In this document: in pieces, positions 1 to 8,386 of the stretch | Layout: every line of letters begins with the position of its first letter | Position numbering within the stretch: position 1 is the first letter of the stretch | Assembly: GCA_028767165.1 (NCBI GenBank) | Contig: JARACJ010000014.1 | Coordinates: 94,654-158,653, forward strand | Source of the DNA: Proteobacteria bacterium DTSAM18 | Lineage (GTDB): Bacteria > Myxococcota_A > UBA796 > GCA-2862545 | Direction of reading: 5' to 3' | DNA length: 64,000 nt | Notes under the pieces: model-generated | Databases searched by the model: none | What the model saw: only the letters and a program-made list of their open reading frames with translations | What the model was told of the DNA's origin: nothing | Position numbers and translations under genes: made by a program

Positions 1-66
1 CACGTTGCGGACCGAAGGGTGGGCAGGTCTGGAGCGTGTCTGGTACTGCTTCTCCTGGGAGGAACG

Positions 67-552
67 ATGATCAATGCAAGGAAGCTCCTGGCGGGCGTCG
101 CGGTGTGGCTCATGATGCACGGTGGTCTGGCCGCGGGGGAGGAGACGAGGCCCGTGCATGACGTGGAGCAGGTGGTGCTCGCCCAGCGACACTCGGTACC
201 GGAGACCGTCGAGAAGCTGAAGCAGGCCATGGCCGCGCGGGATCTCACGGTCATGGCGACGGTGGATCATGGTGCCGGTGCCCGCGCCGTGCAGATGCAG
301 CTGCGGCCCACGGTGTTGCTGGTGTTCGGCAAACCTGAGGTCGGAACCCCGCTGATGCAGCGCTCCCAGCTGGTGGGCCTGGAGCTTCCCCTGAAGCTGC
401 TGGTCTACGAGGACGAGGCCGGCCGGGTGAACCTGGCCTGGCCTTCGGCCGCGCAGCTCGCAGAGCGGCTCCGGGTGGATCGGAGCGATCCCGTCATCGG
501 GAAGATGGCGGCGTTGTACGAGGCATTGAGCCGTGAAGTAGCGGTACCGTAG
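67..552 (+). CDS. DUF302 domain protein, secreted
   Basis: This is a 161-residue protein with an N-terminal signal peptide (a basic start, then a hydrophobic stretch ending near AAGE). The body matches the DUF302 family: a segment on putting a pair of helices through 'VPETVEKLKQAM', then VDHGAGARAV, 'LRPTVLLVFG' and a 'GTPLMQ' segment, which is the usual order in that family. The ATG at 67 is chosen because GGAGG lies just upstream and the signal peptide starts there; an in-frame ATG at 19 would add 16 residues without a good ribosome site. The function of DUF302 is not established. A periplasmic location is inferred from the signal peptide. The gene stands alone, followed by about 150 bp of non-coding DNA. 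Confidence 0.85.
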   Translation: MINARKLLAGVAVWLMMHGGLAAGEETRPVHDVEQVVLAQRHSVPETVEKLKQAMAARDLTVMATVDHGAGARAVQMQLRPTVLLVFGKPEVGTPLMQRSQLVGLELPLKLLVYEDEAGRVNLAWPSAAQLAERLRVDRSDPVIGKMAALYEALSREVAVP

Positions 553-650
553 TGTCGCGGCGCGAAACATGGCCTCCCTCGTGGTGAAGAGGCGCGGCGC
601 TGCGTCGTCCTGAGCGGGTCGGCCGGAAGGGGTGCTTTGTCTCGAATTGT

Positions 651-678
651 TTGCACGTTCGGGAATCGGTGCTATCTG
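651..678 (+). promoter_or_regulatory. candidate sigma70-type promoter of the LNR-repeat protein gene
   Basis: TTGCAC (651-656), a 16-bp spacer and TATCTG (673-678) with an upstream TG (extended -10, TGCTAT) precede the gene starting at 706. A very similar TTGC...TGCTAT arrangement precedes the RRM gene at 20884. Assigned by eye; no start site is known. Confidence 0.4.
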
Positions 679-705
679 CGGCCCCCAAGGACGGGAGGGA
701 ACGTC

Positions 706-2157
706 ATGAAGCGCGTACTGATGTCGATCGTGTTGGCAGGTGGATGTGGGCCGGTGCCCGCGGAGGACCTCGGGGTGGAGTCCGGCGTGCCGGATCTCAC
801 CGGAGACTCCTCCACCGTCTGCCCGCCCGGCGAAACCCCCGACTGCAACGATGCATGCGCACCCCTGGTGCTCCTGGGCGACGGCACCTGCCACGATGGC
901 ATCGCCACGGTCGAGGACTTCAACTGCCTGATCTTCTCCTACGACGAAGGCGACTGTGAGGGCAACGGCGGCATCGACACCGGTACCACGCCCACCGACT
1001 CGGCCGATGTGCCCACGGACACCGGCACGGTGGGCGGCGCCACCGACACCTGGGGCGCCACCGACACCTGGGGCGCCACCGATACCTGGGGCGCCACCGA
1101 CACGGTCGGTGCGACCGACACCTGGGATTCGGCCATCTGGGGTGGTGGCGGCGGCGGCACCGACACCGTGACCTGGCCCACCGACACCTGGGGAGCCACC
1201 GACACCTGGGACTCCGATCTGTGGGTCGGCGGCACCGACACCTGGGCATGGGCCACGGATTCCGGCACCTGGTCCACGGATACCTGGGCCTGGGACACGG
1301 CCGACACCACCGACTCCTTCGGCGGTTGGGTCGGCTGGCCCACCGACACCGAGGTCTGGGCCACCGATTCCTGGGCGTGGTCCACGGATACCGGCACCTG
1401 GTCCACGGATACCTGGACCTGGGACACCGCCGACACCACCGACTCCTTCGGCGGTTGGGGCGGCTGGCCGACCGACACGGGTTCCTGGTCCACCGACACC
1501 TCGGCGTGGGACACCGCCGACACCGCCGACACCGCGGCCTGTCCTGCGGGGTACATCATCGACTGCGACGGCGGCTGCACCCTGGCCAGCTGGATTGGCG
1601 ACAACTGGTGTGACAGCTCGCTGTTCTGCGCGGATCTCAACTGGGACGACGGCGACTGCGGCGACTCCGGCGTGGTGGTCGACACGGAAGACACCTGGGG
1701 CTGGGACACGGGCGAGACGGCCGACACCGCCGACACCGCGGCCTGTCCTGCGGGGTACATCATCGACTGCAACGGCGGCTGCACCCTGGCGAGCTGGATT
1801 GGCGACAACTGGTGCGACTCCTCCCTGGACTGCGCGCTGCACAACTGGGACGACGGTGACTGTGGCGTCGACTCCGCGGCGGACACCGTCGATACCTGGA
1901 TCTGGGACTCGGGCACCGTCGACACGGGCGACTCCTGGCTCTGGGACACCGGCGAGACCGCCGACACCTCCGACACGGGCTCCTGCCCGGCGGGCTACGT
2001 GGTCGACTGCGACGGCGGCTGCACCCTCGCCAGCTGGATCGGCGACAACTGGTGTGACAGCTCGCTGTTCTGCGCGCTGCACAACTGGGACGACGGCGAC
2101 TGCGGCGACTCCGGTCTCGACTCCGCGGCCGACACCGAGGACTCCTGGGTCTGGTGA
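706..2157 (+). CDS. LNR (Notch-type) repeat lipoprotein with Asp/Thr/Trp-rich linker
   Basis: This is a 483-residue probable lipoprotein: the short hydrophobic N-terminus ends in an AGGC lipobox-like motif around residue 14. It holds one degenerate and three near-identical cysteine-rich modules of about 43 residues. Each has the pattern Cys-x7-Cys-x3-Cys, then GDNWCDSS, Cys, and NWDDGDCG, which resembles the Lin-12/Notch repeat, a small disulfide-bonded calcium-binding fold. A low-complexity spacer of roughly 170 residues rich in T-D-T-W and D-T-A-D-T lies between the first and second modules. Such Asp-Thr linkers are common in myxobacterial surface proteins. The start at 706 has GGAGG upstream and gives the signal sequence. 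A cell-surface role is inferred; no partner gene is adjacent. Confidence 0.85.
   Translation: MKRVLMSIVLAGGCGPVPAEDLGVESGVPDLTGDSSTVCPPGETPDCNDACAPLVLLGDGTCHDGIATVEDFNCLIFSYDEGDCEGNGGIDTGTTPTDSADVPTDTGTVGGATDTWGATDTWGATDTWGATDTVGATDTWDSAIWGGGGGGTDTVTWPTDTWGATDTWDSDLWVGGTDTWAWATDSGTWSTDTWAWDTADTTDSFGGWVGWPTDTEVWATDSWAWSTDTGTWSTDTWTWDTADTTDSFGGWGGWPTDTGSWSTDTSAWDTADTADTAACPAGYIIDCDGGCTLASWIGDNWCDSSLFCADLNWDDGDCGDSGVVVDTEDTWGWDTGETADTADTAACPAGYIIDCNGGCTLASWIGDNWCDSSLDCALHNWDDGDCGVDSAADTVDTWIWDSGTVDTGDSWLWDTGETADTSDTGSCPAGYVVDCDGGCTLASWIGDNWCDSSLFCALHNWDDGDCGDSGLDSAADTEDSWVW
1036..1125 (+). repeat. tandem 18-bp coding repeat, five units
   Basis: Units of consensus GGCGCCACCGACACCTGG repeat head to tail five times; the first three are nearly identical and the last two diverge. 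They encode the six-residue unit G-A-T-D-T-W in the linker of the LNR lipoprotein. Copy number may vary between strains through slippage. Confidence 0.85.
1540..2110 (+). repeat. three near-identical LNR coding units
   Basis: Near-identical units of about 130 bp begin at 1540, 1744 and 1984. They encode the cysteine-rich modules and are separated by Asp/Thr/Trp linker sequence. Long runs match even at third codon positions, which suggests recent duplication or gene conversion rather than selection on the protein alone. Confidence 0.75.
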
Positions 2158-2187
2158 CGCCTCACCCGCTGCGGGAAGCCCCCCTCG

Positions 2188-2216
2188 AAGCCCGGATGCG
2201 CTTGCATCCGGGCTTT
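2188..2216 (+). terminator. intrinsic terminator after the LNR gene
   Basis: A perfect 12-bp stem (AAGCCCGGATGC against GCATCCGGGCTT) closes a GCTT tetraloop and ends in TTT. It begins 31 bp after the stop codon of the LNR lipoprotein gene. Confidence 0.85.
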
Positions 2217-2265
2217 GTCGCGTCCGGGGCGACGGCTTTGCGCTATCGTCGGGTGGGAGGTGCAC

Positions 2266-3081
2266 ATGGCGATCCGCAAGGATGTGGTCCTGGCCCGGTT
2301 CGGGCCGGAGGCGCTCGTCCTCGGGGCCTCGGAGGGACTCGGCAGGGCCTGGGCCCACCACCTGGCGGCGGCGGGGCTCGACGTGGTGCTGGTGGGGCTC
2401 GATCGGAAGGGCCTGGAGCGCGTGGCCCGTGAGATCGAGGTCGAGCACGGAAGGAACGCCCAGTCGGTGGTGCTCGACCTCGGCTCGGATGCCCTGACCA
2501 TGGGCATGCAGGCCATCCTGTCGGAGCACGACATCGGCCTCGTGGTCTACAACGCGTGCTTCTCGAAGGTCGGGTCCTTCGTCGACCTGAGCCTCGAGGA
2601 CAAGCTGCGGACGCTGCGGGTCAACGCACGGGGGCCGTTGGTGGTCAGCCACCTCGCGGCGGAGCACTTCGTGGCCCGACGGCGCGGTGGCCTCATCCTG
2701 ATGTCGTCGATGTCGGGGTTCCAGGGCGGGGCCATGGTAGGCACCTATGCCGCCACGAAGGCCTTCGACACGGTGCTCGGGGAGACGCTGTGGGAGGAGC
2801 TCGCGCCCCACGGTGTGCAGGTGATGGTCTGCGCGGCGGGGGCCACCCTCACACCCACCTTCGAGGCCTCCACGCCGGAGGACCGCCGGGCGGGCCTGGT
2901 CCCGCTGCGACCGGAGGAGGTCGTGACGGAGGCCTTCGATGCATTCTGCAAGGGCCAGGGCCCGACCGTCATCCCTGGCCGGGTGAACAAGGTGGTGGCC
3001 GGCGTGGTACAGCGGATGCCCCGCGGCGCCGCGGTGCGGTTCATCTCCCGAAACACCCGGAAGACCTACGGATCCCGCTGA
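2266..3081 (+). CDS. SDR-family oxidoreductase
   Basis: This 271-residue protein is a short-chain dehydrogenase/reductase, an NAD(P)-dependent Rossmann-fold enzyme. The cofactor loop GASEGLG is at residues 20-26, followed by a VYNAC stretch in place of NNAG. The catalytic region has Ser near 148 in SSMSG and Tyr161-x3-Lys165 (YAATK). A late PRGAAVRF segment resembles the C-terminal region of reductases acting on lipids or ketones, but the substrate cannot be told. The ATG at 2266 follows GGGAGG by seven bases; the longer in-frame extension would begin inside the terminator of the previous gene. The next gene begins about 100 bp later on the same strand. Confidence 0.85.
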   Translation: MAIRKDVVLARFGPEALVLGASEGLGRAWAHHLAAAGLDVVLVGLDRKGLERVAREIEVEHGRNAQSVVLDLGSDALTMGMQAILSEHDIGLVVYNACFSKVGSFVDLSLEDKLRTLRVNARGPLVVSHLAAEHFVARRRGGLILMSSMSGFQGGAMVGTYAATKAFDTVLGETLWEELAPHGVQVMVCAAGATLTPTFEASTPEDRRAGLVPLRPEEVVTEAFDAFCKGQGPTVIPGRVNKVVAGVVQRMPRGAAVRFISRNTRKTYGSR

Positions 3082-3182
3082 GGCGGTGCTGTCGTCGGCA
3101 GGGTGGGTCGGGCACCACACGGACTGGCCCACCGGCTTCCCCTGATCCATCATGGTCGCCGATTCCAAGGGGGGAACCGGCC

Positions 3183-4490
3183 GTGAAATGGACGAGTCTC
3201 GGGCATCTGGGGTGGTTGGTGGAGGTCGGTGGCCTCCGGGTGGCGGTGGATCCGACCCTCGACGACACGCTCATGGAGGGGGCGCTCGCCACGCTGCCCG
3301 CGCGACGCATCGACCCTTCCGGCGTGCAGCCCCACGTCATCGTGCTCACGGGCGCCGCGCCGGATCGCTTCGACCTGCCGAGCCTCGGCCGTCTCGCGCC
3401 GATGTCGCCCGAGGCCGTGGTGATCGCTGCAGATCCCCTCGTCGCGGAGGCCTGTGAGCGGTTGGGGTTCGGGTCGGTGCACGTGGTCGGGCCGAACGAG
3501 CGCGTCGATCTCGGGCAGGTGACCCTGTGGACCGTACCCGGGTGCGACGCGTCTCGCGGGTGGGGCTTCGTGCTCGACGACGGCCGCGTGGCCGGCTGGA
3601 ACCAGGCGGGCATCCCGCTGGCGGATCCCCGGGCGGTGCGCCAGGGGCTCCTTTCGGCGGAGCGAGGACTCGGCGAGGGGCTCGTGCGCAGGCTCCGCTG
3701 GGTGGCGCTGCAGTGGCGTGACCCCCTGGCCGGTCCCGCGGGAGTGCACCCCTCACCGGAGGCTGGCCACCGACGCGCCCTCGAGCGGGCCCTGGCGCTG
3801 CCCCGGTGGGCGTGCCTGCACCCTGCGGGGGGCGGCACCGTCCGGGTCGGGCCGGGCGCGGGCGAGTCGATGGGCGGTGTCAGCGAGGAGCGGTTCCACG
3901 CCGACATCTGGCGGCGGGATCCCCAGCGTGAGGGCATCCTGCTCACGCCGGGCGACCAGGTGGAGGTCACGCCGGGGGGCGTCCGGCGGGTCGGGCGTGC
4001 CGGCTGGTGTCGGCTCACGCCCTCACGCACGGCCTGTGTCATCGGGCGGCACCTGCAGGTGCCCCTGGAGGACGACGTCCCCGTGGCGGCGCCGGAGCGT
4101 CACCTGGTGGACCGGTTCCTGGAGGACACCCTGCTCGAAGGGCTGCGTCGGTCGTGGGTCCCCCGGGGCGACGGGGCCCGCTGCCTGCGGGTCAAGGTGC
4201 TCTGGGCAGAGGAGGAGCAGGCGGTCAGCTACGCCTGGGGCCCGATGGGCTGGTGGATGCAGGGGCAGGCGCAGGCGGGCGCTGATCGCGAGGAGGTCAT
4301 CGTCGGGTCGGAGCTCGTGGCGGTCCTGAAGGGGGAGGCCTCCTGGGCGCGTCCCCTGGGGTCCGGGCGGATGCGGGTGCGGGGGGATGCATCCGATGCG
4401 CCGCCCCACCCGGTGCTGTTCAGTGGGCTGTCCTGGGATCGGTCCCTGCGGCGCTATGTGGAGGGCTGGCTCCGTGAGCGGCTGCGGTAG
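3183..4490 (+). CDS. metallo-beta-lactamase-fold protein lacking the metal motif
   Basis: This 435-residue protein starts with GTG at 3183, with GGGGGAA upstream. Residues 1-120 resemble the UlaG-like branch of the metallo-beta-lactamase fold: 'GHLGWLVEVGGLRVAVDP' is the usual first strand pair, and the segment 'IVLTGAAPDRFDLPSL' sits where the family has the metal-binding His-x-His-x-Asp-His. None of those histidines is present, so hydrolase activity is unlikely. The C-terminal 200 residues are not recognised by eye. The gene converges with the sulfotransferase operon, with only six bases between the stop codons. The role is unknown. Confidence 0.65.
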   Translation: MKWTSLGHLGWLVEVGGLRVAVDPTLDDTLMEGALATLPARRIDPSGVQPHVIVLTGAAPDRFDLPSLGRLAPMSPEAVVIAADPLVAEACERLGFGSVHVVGPNERVDLGQVTLWTVPGCDASRGWGFVLDDGRVAGWNQAGIPLADPRAVRQGLLSAERGLGEGLVRRLRWVALQWRDPLAGPAGVHPSPEAGHRRALERALALPRWACLHPAGGGTVRVGPGAGESMGGVSEERFHADIWRRDPQREGILLTPGDQVEVTPGGVRRVGRAGWCRLTPSRTACVIGRHLQVPLEDDVPVAAPERHLVDRFLEDTLLEGLRRSWVPRGDGARCLRVKVLWAEEEQAVSYAWGPMGWWMQGQAQAGADREEVIVGSELVAVLKGEASWARPLGSGRMRVRGDASDAPPHPVLFSGLSWDRSLRRYVEGWLRERLR

Positions 4491-4496
4491 TGGGCC

Positions 4497-5729
4497 TCAC
4501 AGGCCGAACCGCTCGATGTAGGCCCGATAGCGGGTGCGGAGGCCGTCCGGGCTGAGGCCGAAGTCGGCGGGTTCGTAGGCGTGGCGGCCGTAGCGGTTCC
4601 TGGGGCTGTCGTGCAGGCGGGCCTTGATGGCCTGCTCCACCTGAGGAGTCCACTCGAGGCCGAGGGCGGGGTACAGCGACGCGACGGTGCCCATGGGATC
4701 GGCGATGAACCGGTCGTAGTGCACGTCGACGAAGCCCTCGTCGCCCCGACGGGCGCGGGTGGCGAGGGCCCGGGACAGCATGCGGTCGAGCTTGCGGCAC
4801 CAGTGGTCGGCGATGTCGAGGGGGTCGACCGCATCGCTCATCACGCCGCGTCCATGGGCGACCATGCTGCAGAAGCTGGGCACGGTGGCCGCGGGATCGC
4901 GGTGGGTGTGGATGACGGTGGCGTCGGGGAACACCGTGAGGAGGGTGTCGAGCCACTCGAGGTGGTGGGGCGTCTTGAGGACCCACCGGGCGGCGGGCCG
5001 CTGCCACTGCAGCAGCTGCAGCATCCGCTTGAGGGTGTCGTAGGAGGGGGTCTGGTCCTGGTCCTCCAGCCAGCGGGCGTAGGAGGGCACGCGCAGGGTG
5101 GCCTCGGGGACCGTGGAGAGGAAGCTGAAGTCGAGGAGCAGCACCTCCTCCTCCTGGCCCTCCGCATCCACGGGGTGCACGGCGAAGAAGTCGGGTGCCA
5201 TCCACGACAAGGCCTTCTCGGCCCGGCGGGCGAAGGCGCGCCGGGGGTCGGCCTCACCGTTCGGGGCATCGGGGAACGGGGCGGGGTTGAGGGCCTCCCA
5301 GCTCTGGAGCGAACGGAGCCGGGGGTCGGCGGCGAGCAGGCGGTGCAGCAGGGTGGTGCCGGTGCGCTGCAGGCCGGTGATCACGATGGGCGCCGTGATC
5401 GGCTGCCGCAGGATCTCCGGGTGGGCCGCGAAGAGGGCCTGGGCCCGCAGGCGGTTGCGCAAGGCTCCCACCAGGCGGGTGCGGGTGGCCATGCGGCCGA
5501 TGGGGTGAAGGTGGGCCTCGGCCTCGATGGCGTCCACGAGGCGGGTGAGGGGCTCCAGGACGTCGGGCTCGCCGAGGTCGTACAGGTCCTCTGCCTTGCG
5601 TGCGACCTCGATGAGCCGCTCGGGCGCCAGGGAGCCGCCCGGGAGGAGACCCAGGAGCGGGTTGCCCACCCGCAGCGGCCAGGGCCGGTAGGGGCGTGCG
5701 TAGTCCCGGCGGGTGGTGCGGTCCGTCAT
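4497..5729 (-). CDS. sulfotransferase family protein
   Basis: This is a 410-residue cytosolic-type sulfotransferase (Sulfotransfer_3-like) that should move sulfate from PAPS to an alcohol or amine. The 5'-phosphosulfate loop is at 115-126 (IVITGLQRTGTT) and the 3'-phosphate site is around Arg277 and Ser285 in 'THRDPAATVPS'. The motif HPVDAEGQEEEVLLLDFSF is typical of bacterial members. The ATG at 5729 overlaps the stop of the upstream DUF1214 gene (ATGA), so translation is probably coupled. Its operon mates (DUF1214, SDR) suggest a small lipid or sterol-like acceptor, but that is inference. Confidence 0.85.
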   Translation of the reverse strand: MTDRTTRRDYARPYRPWPLRVGNPLLGLLPGGSLAPERLIEVARKAEDLYDLGEPDVLEPLTRLVDAIEAEAHLHPIGRMATRTRLVGALRNRLRAQALFAAHPEILRQPITAPIVITGLQRTGTTLLHRLLAADPRLRSLQSWEALNPAPFPDAPNGEADPRRAFARRAEKALSWMAPDFFAVHPVDAEGQEEEVLLLDFSFLSTVPEATLRVPSYARWLEDQDQTPSYDTLKRMLQLLQWQRPAARWVLKTPHHLEWLDTLLTVFPDATVIHTHRDPAATVPSFCSMVAHGRGVMSDAVDPLDIADHWCRKLDRMLSRALATRARRGDEGFVDVHYDRFIADPMGTVASLYPALGLEWTPQVEQAIKARLHDSPRNRYGRHAYEPADFGLSPDGLRTRYRAYIERFGL

Positions 5730-6859
5730 GCGGACTGCTGCACCAGGGAGGCGAAGGGCACGACCTCGCAGGTGGGCTCGACGGGATCCGGATCCTCCGA
5801 CCGCACCCACCGGAAGCTCATGGCGCCGAAGTGGTGGCCGACGGTCTGGATCCAGTTGGGGTGGCCCGGGTCCTCATGGGCGACGATGATCCTGATCGAG
5901 CCGTCGGGCTCCGTGACCGCCGTCTTGCTGTTGATGTGGATGCGGAAGTACCGGTAGTCCAGCGACTCCATCCAGTGGTTGTCGAGCTGGAAGTTCCAGT
6001 GATCGCAGGCGGGGGGCATGGCGGTGATCACCAGCGCCTCGCCGTCGCCGAGCCGCCAGTAGGAGTGGTGGTAGGTGATGTGGGGCACGCCGCCCATGGC
6101 GTCGCTGGTGGCCTGGTCGAAGCGGGGGAGCTGGTTGACGTGCGCCTGCATGTCGTCGACCCACTCCACGAAGATGCTGGCGGCGCCGGCCACGAGGGTG
6201 CTGGCCTTCTGCAGGCCCTTGGCGAGCTCGGCGGGGTCGATGGGGGAGGGCAGGCCGTCGCCGCCGATGCGCTCCAGGTGCAGGTCGGCGAGCTGCTCGG
6301 TGGACCGGTCGAGCACGGACTGGCGCACGATCAGCATGCCGGAGTCGGGCTCCATGGGCAGCCAGTTGCGGCCGTCACCCGGGTCGTCGCAGGAGATGAT
6401 CAGCTCGAAGGAGCCGTCGGGCTCGATGTGCATGTCGCCGGCGTCCAGGTGCCCGGTGGGGGGCAGGCCCCGGCTCTCGCCGTAGGAGCCCTTCTGGGTG
6501 GCGAACTCGAGCCAGTGGGCGGAGCCCCGGTGACCGTGCAGGCGGTAGGTGTGCTGCCCGCTGATCGCGGCGTTCAGGTAGTGGTTGTCGGGGTTGTCGG
6601 AGCCCATCTTGACCGTCTCGTGGACCATCCGGCGCAGCACGGGGGCCTTGGGGTCGGCGTACTCCACGAAGGCCTCGAGACCACCCCGGATCAGGCGGGT
6701 GAGGTAGCGGAAGCCCTCGGCGCGGGTCTGGGGATCGGAGGGGTTGTCGTCGTCGAGCACGATCTCGCCGGCGGCCTTGAGCACGTCGCAGAACTCCTCC
6801 CAGGCCTTGCCGGAGACGAGTTTCTCCTGGAGCTGCTCGGGGGTGGGCTGGAAGAACAT
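5726..6859 (-). CDS. DUF1214 domain protein
   Basis: This 377-residue protein has no signal peptide. Its C-terminal third matches DUF1214, with 'WNFQLDNHWMESLDYR' and a final 'EDPGHPNWIQTVGHHFGAM' segment where aromatic and acidic residues form a beta-sandwich. AGGAG precedes the ATG at 6859. It is the middle gene of an operon: 13 bp after the SDR and overlapping the sulfotransferase by ATGA. DUF1214 proteins have no settled function; they often sit with oxidoreductases acting on hydrophobic compounds, which agrees with this context. Confidence 0.85.
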   Translation of the reverse strand: MFFQPTPEQLQEKLVSGKAWEEFCDVLKAAGEIVLDDDNPSDPQTRAEGFRYLTRLIRGGLEAFVEYADPKAPVLRRMVHETVKMGSDNPDNHYLNAAISGQHTYRLHGHRGSAHWLEFATQKGSYGESRGLPPTGHLDAGDMHIEPDGSFELIISCDDPGDGRNWLPMEPDSGMLIVRQSVLDRSTEQLADLHLERIGGDGLPSPIDPAELAKGLQKASTLVAGAASIFVEWVDDMQAHVNQLPRFDQATSDAMGGVPHITYHHSYWRLGDGEALVITAMPPACDHWNFQLDNHWMESLDYRYFRIHINSKTAVTEPDGSIRIIVAHEDPGHPNWIQTVGHHFGAMSFRWVRSEDPDPVEPTCEVVPFASLVQQSA

Positions 6860-6872
6860 GGGATCTCCTGGG

Positions 6873-7877
6873 TCAGGCCCGAAGGCGGGTCTCGATGAGG
6901 TGGTCGGCGAGGTCGTGGATGCGGCGGCCCAGCTCGGGGTCGCGGGAGGCGGCGGAGGGCTCCTTGCGCTGCTTCATGTGCAGGTAGGTGCCGGTGGTGC
7001 CCTCGAGCTCGGGGGCCGCGGCCAGGTAGATGACCGGCTCGGCGGCCTTGAGCGGGGCCTGGAAGAACAGCGCGAAGGTGAGCTTGAGCAGGGGCTGCAT
7101 CCACCCGGGCGCCTCGCGGGCGATGGAGCTGTTGATGGCGCCGGGGCACAGGTGGTGCACGGACAGCAGGGGCAGCCCGGAGTCTTCGGCGGGGCCCATG
7201 CGGCGGATGAACTCGCTCACCCAGGTGTGCAGCAGCAGCTTGGACTTGCCGTACTCCGCGACCACCTGGGAGGTGGGGAAGTCGCGGAAGCTGGCGGCCT
7301 CGTCGAAGTCGATGGGGGGCGCCGACCGGTGGGACTCGCTGCCGACGAAGATCACGCGGGGGATCGGGCCGGTGCGGCCGGGCTGCAGCACGCCCTCGCG
7401 GATGAGCGCCTGGAGCAGGGCGGGCTTGGCGAGCCAGTTGACATGGTTCATGGCGTTGAGGCCGGCCCCGGAGTCGCGGGCCTGCACGGGCACCATGCCC
7501 GCGTTGCAGATGACCACGTCGAGCTCGACGCCCCGCTCGGCGAGGGTGTGGGCGAGGGCGTCGATGGTGGAGATGTCCATCAGGTCGAGCGACAGCAGGT
7601 GCACCCGATCGTGGCCGGCGGCGGTGATGACCTTGCGACGGGCCTCGGTGCCGTCGGAGCGGCAGGCCATCCACACGGTGGCGCCCCGCTGGGCCGCGAG
7701 GGTGCTGATGCCGAGGCCGAGGCCCTTGTTGGCGCCCGTGACGAGGACCTGGAGACCATCGAGCCGGTGCTCGGGGAGCAGCTGGATGTCGGGACGGTTG
7801 CGCTTGCTGCGGTCGAGGATGCCTGCGAGAGTGGCGCCGAGGGTCGACTGGTGTCTCGTGGTCTCTGGTTCGGCCAA
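6873..7877 (-). CDS. SDR-family oxidoreductase, protochlorophyllide/retinol type
   Basis: This 334-residue short-chain dehydrogenase carries TGANKGLG at 47-54, CNAG near 124 and the active-site pair Tyr209-x3-Lys213 (YGKSK). The 40-residue N-terminal extension and the length resemble retinol or protochlorophyllide reductase-type SDRs. The start is TTG at 7877, supported by GGGAG five bases upstream. It heads the SDR-DUF1214-sulfotransferase operon. Only 27 bp separate it from the divergent SRPBCC gene, so its promoter must reach into that gene. Confidence 0.8.
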   Translation of the reverse strand: MAEPETTRHQSTLGATLAGILDRSKRNRPDIQLLPEHRLDGLQVLVTGANKGLGLGISTLAAQRGATVWMACRSDGTEARRKVITAAGHDRVHLLSLDLMDISTIDALAHTLAERGVELDVVICNAGMVPVQARDSGAGLNAMNHVNWLAKPALLQALIREGVLQPGRTGPIPRVIFVGSESHRSAPPIDFDEAASFRDFPTSQVVAEYGKSKLLLHTWVSEFIRRMGPAEDSGLPLLSVHHLCPGAINSSIAREAPGWMQPLLKLTFALFFQAPLKAAEPVIYLAAAPELEGTTGTYLHMKQRKEPSAASRDPELGRRIHDLADHLIETRLRA

Positions 7878-7904
7878 TGATGCTCCCGACGAAGGTACCG
7901 ATGG

Positions 7905-8345
7905 ATGACGATGGTCTACGCATTCTCGGCAGAGGCCGTGATCGACGCAAGCCCTGAACGCGTGTGGGCCGTGCTCACCGATCTGCAGGCCTACCCGGAC
8001 TGGAACCCCTTCACCCGGCAGGTGCGGACCACGCTGCGGCCCGGAGACCCCGTGCGCATGCAGGTGTGGATGGGGCGGCGGGTGCGCCTGTGGCAGACGG
8101 AGACCGTGCGGGTGGTGCAGCCACCGGAGCGGCTGGTCTGGGCGCTCGACATCGGTGCCGACTGGCTCATCTGGGCGAGGCGTGAGCAGACCCTCACGGT
8201 CGTGGAGGGGGGCACCCTGTATCGCACGGTGGACGAGATCGGCGGCCTGCTGGCGCCGCTGGTGAACCTGCTGTTCGGGCGGAGCCTCGATCGGGGGTTC
8301 CGGGGTGTGGCTGACGGATTGAGGGAGAGGCTGGAGAAGGGTTGA
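7905..8345 (+). CDS. SRPBCC (START-like) domain protein
   Basis: This 146-residue single-domain protein begins with the family opening 'AEAVIDASPERVWAVLTDLQAYPDWNPF', followed by beta strands ending in a long C-terminal helix. SRPBCC domains form a hydrophobic cavity for lipid-like ligands. It is divergent from the SDR operon and ends 41 bp before the convergent SDR. ATG at 7905 is used, although an in-frame ATG two codons later is equally possible. The ligand is unknown; lying between two SDR genes suggests shared lipid or aromatic metabolism. Confidence 0.8.
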   Translation: MTMVYAFSAEAVIDASPERVWAVLTDLQAYPDWNPFTRQVRTTLRPGDPVRMQVWMGRRVRLWQTETVRVVQPPERLVWALDIGADWLIWARREQTLTVVEGGTLYRTVDEIGGLLAPLVNLLFGRSLDRGFRGVADGLRERLEKG

Positions 8346-8386
8346 GGTGCGTGGGTTTTCACACCGCCGACCTCACGCCTCACCAC

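Noticed and set aside
939..1976. A 345-codon frame of Ser/Val/Gln repeats on the minus strand
   Set aside because: Reverse reading of the Asp-Thr linker of the LNR lipoprotein; no start signal.
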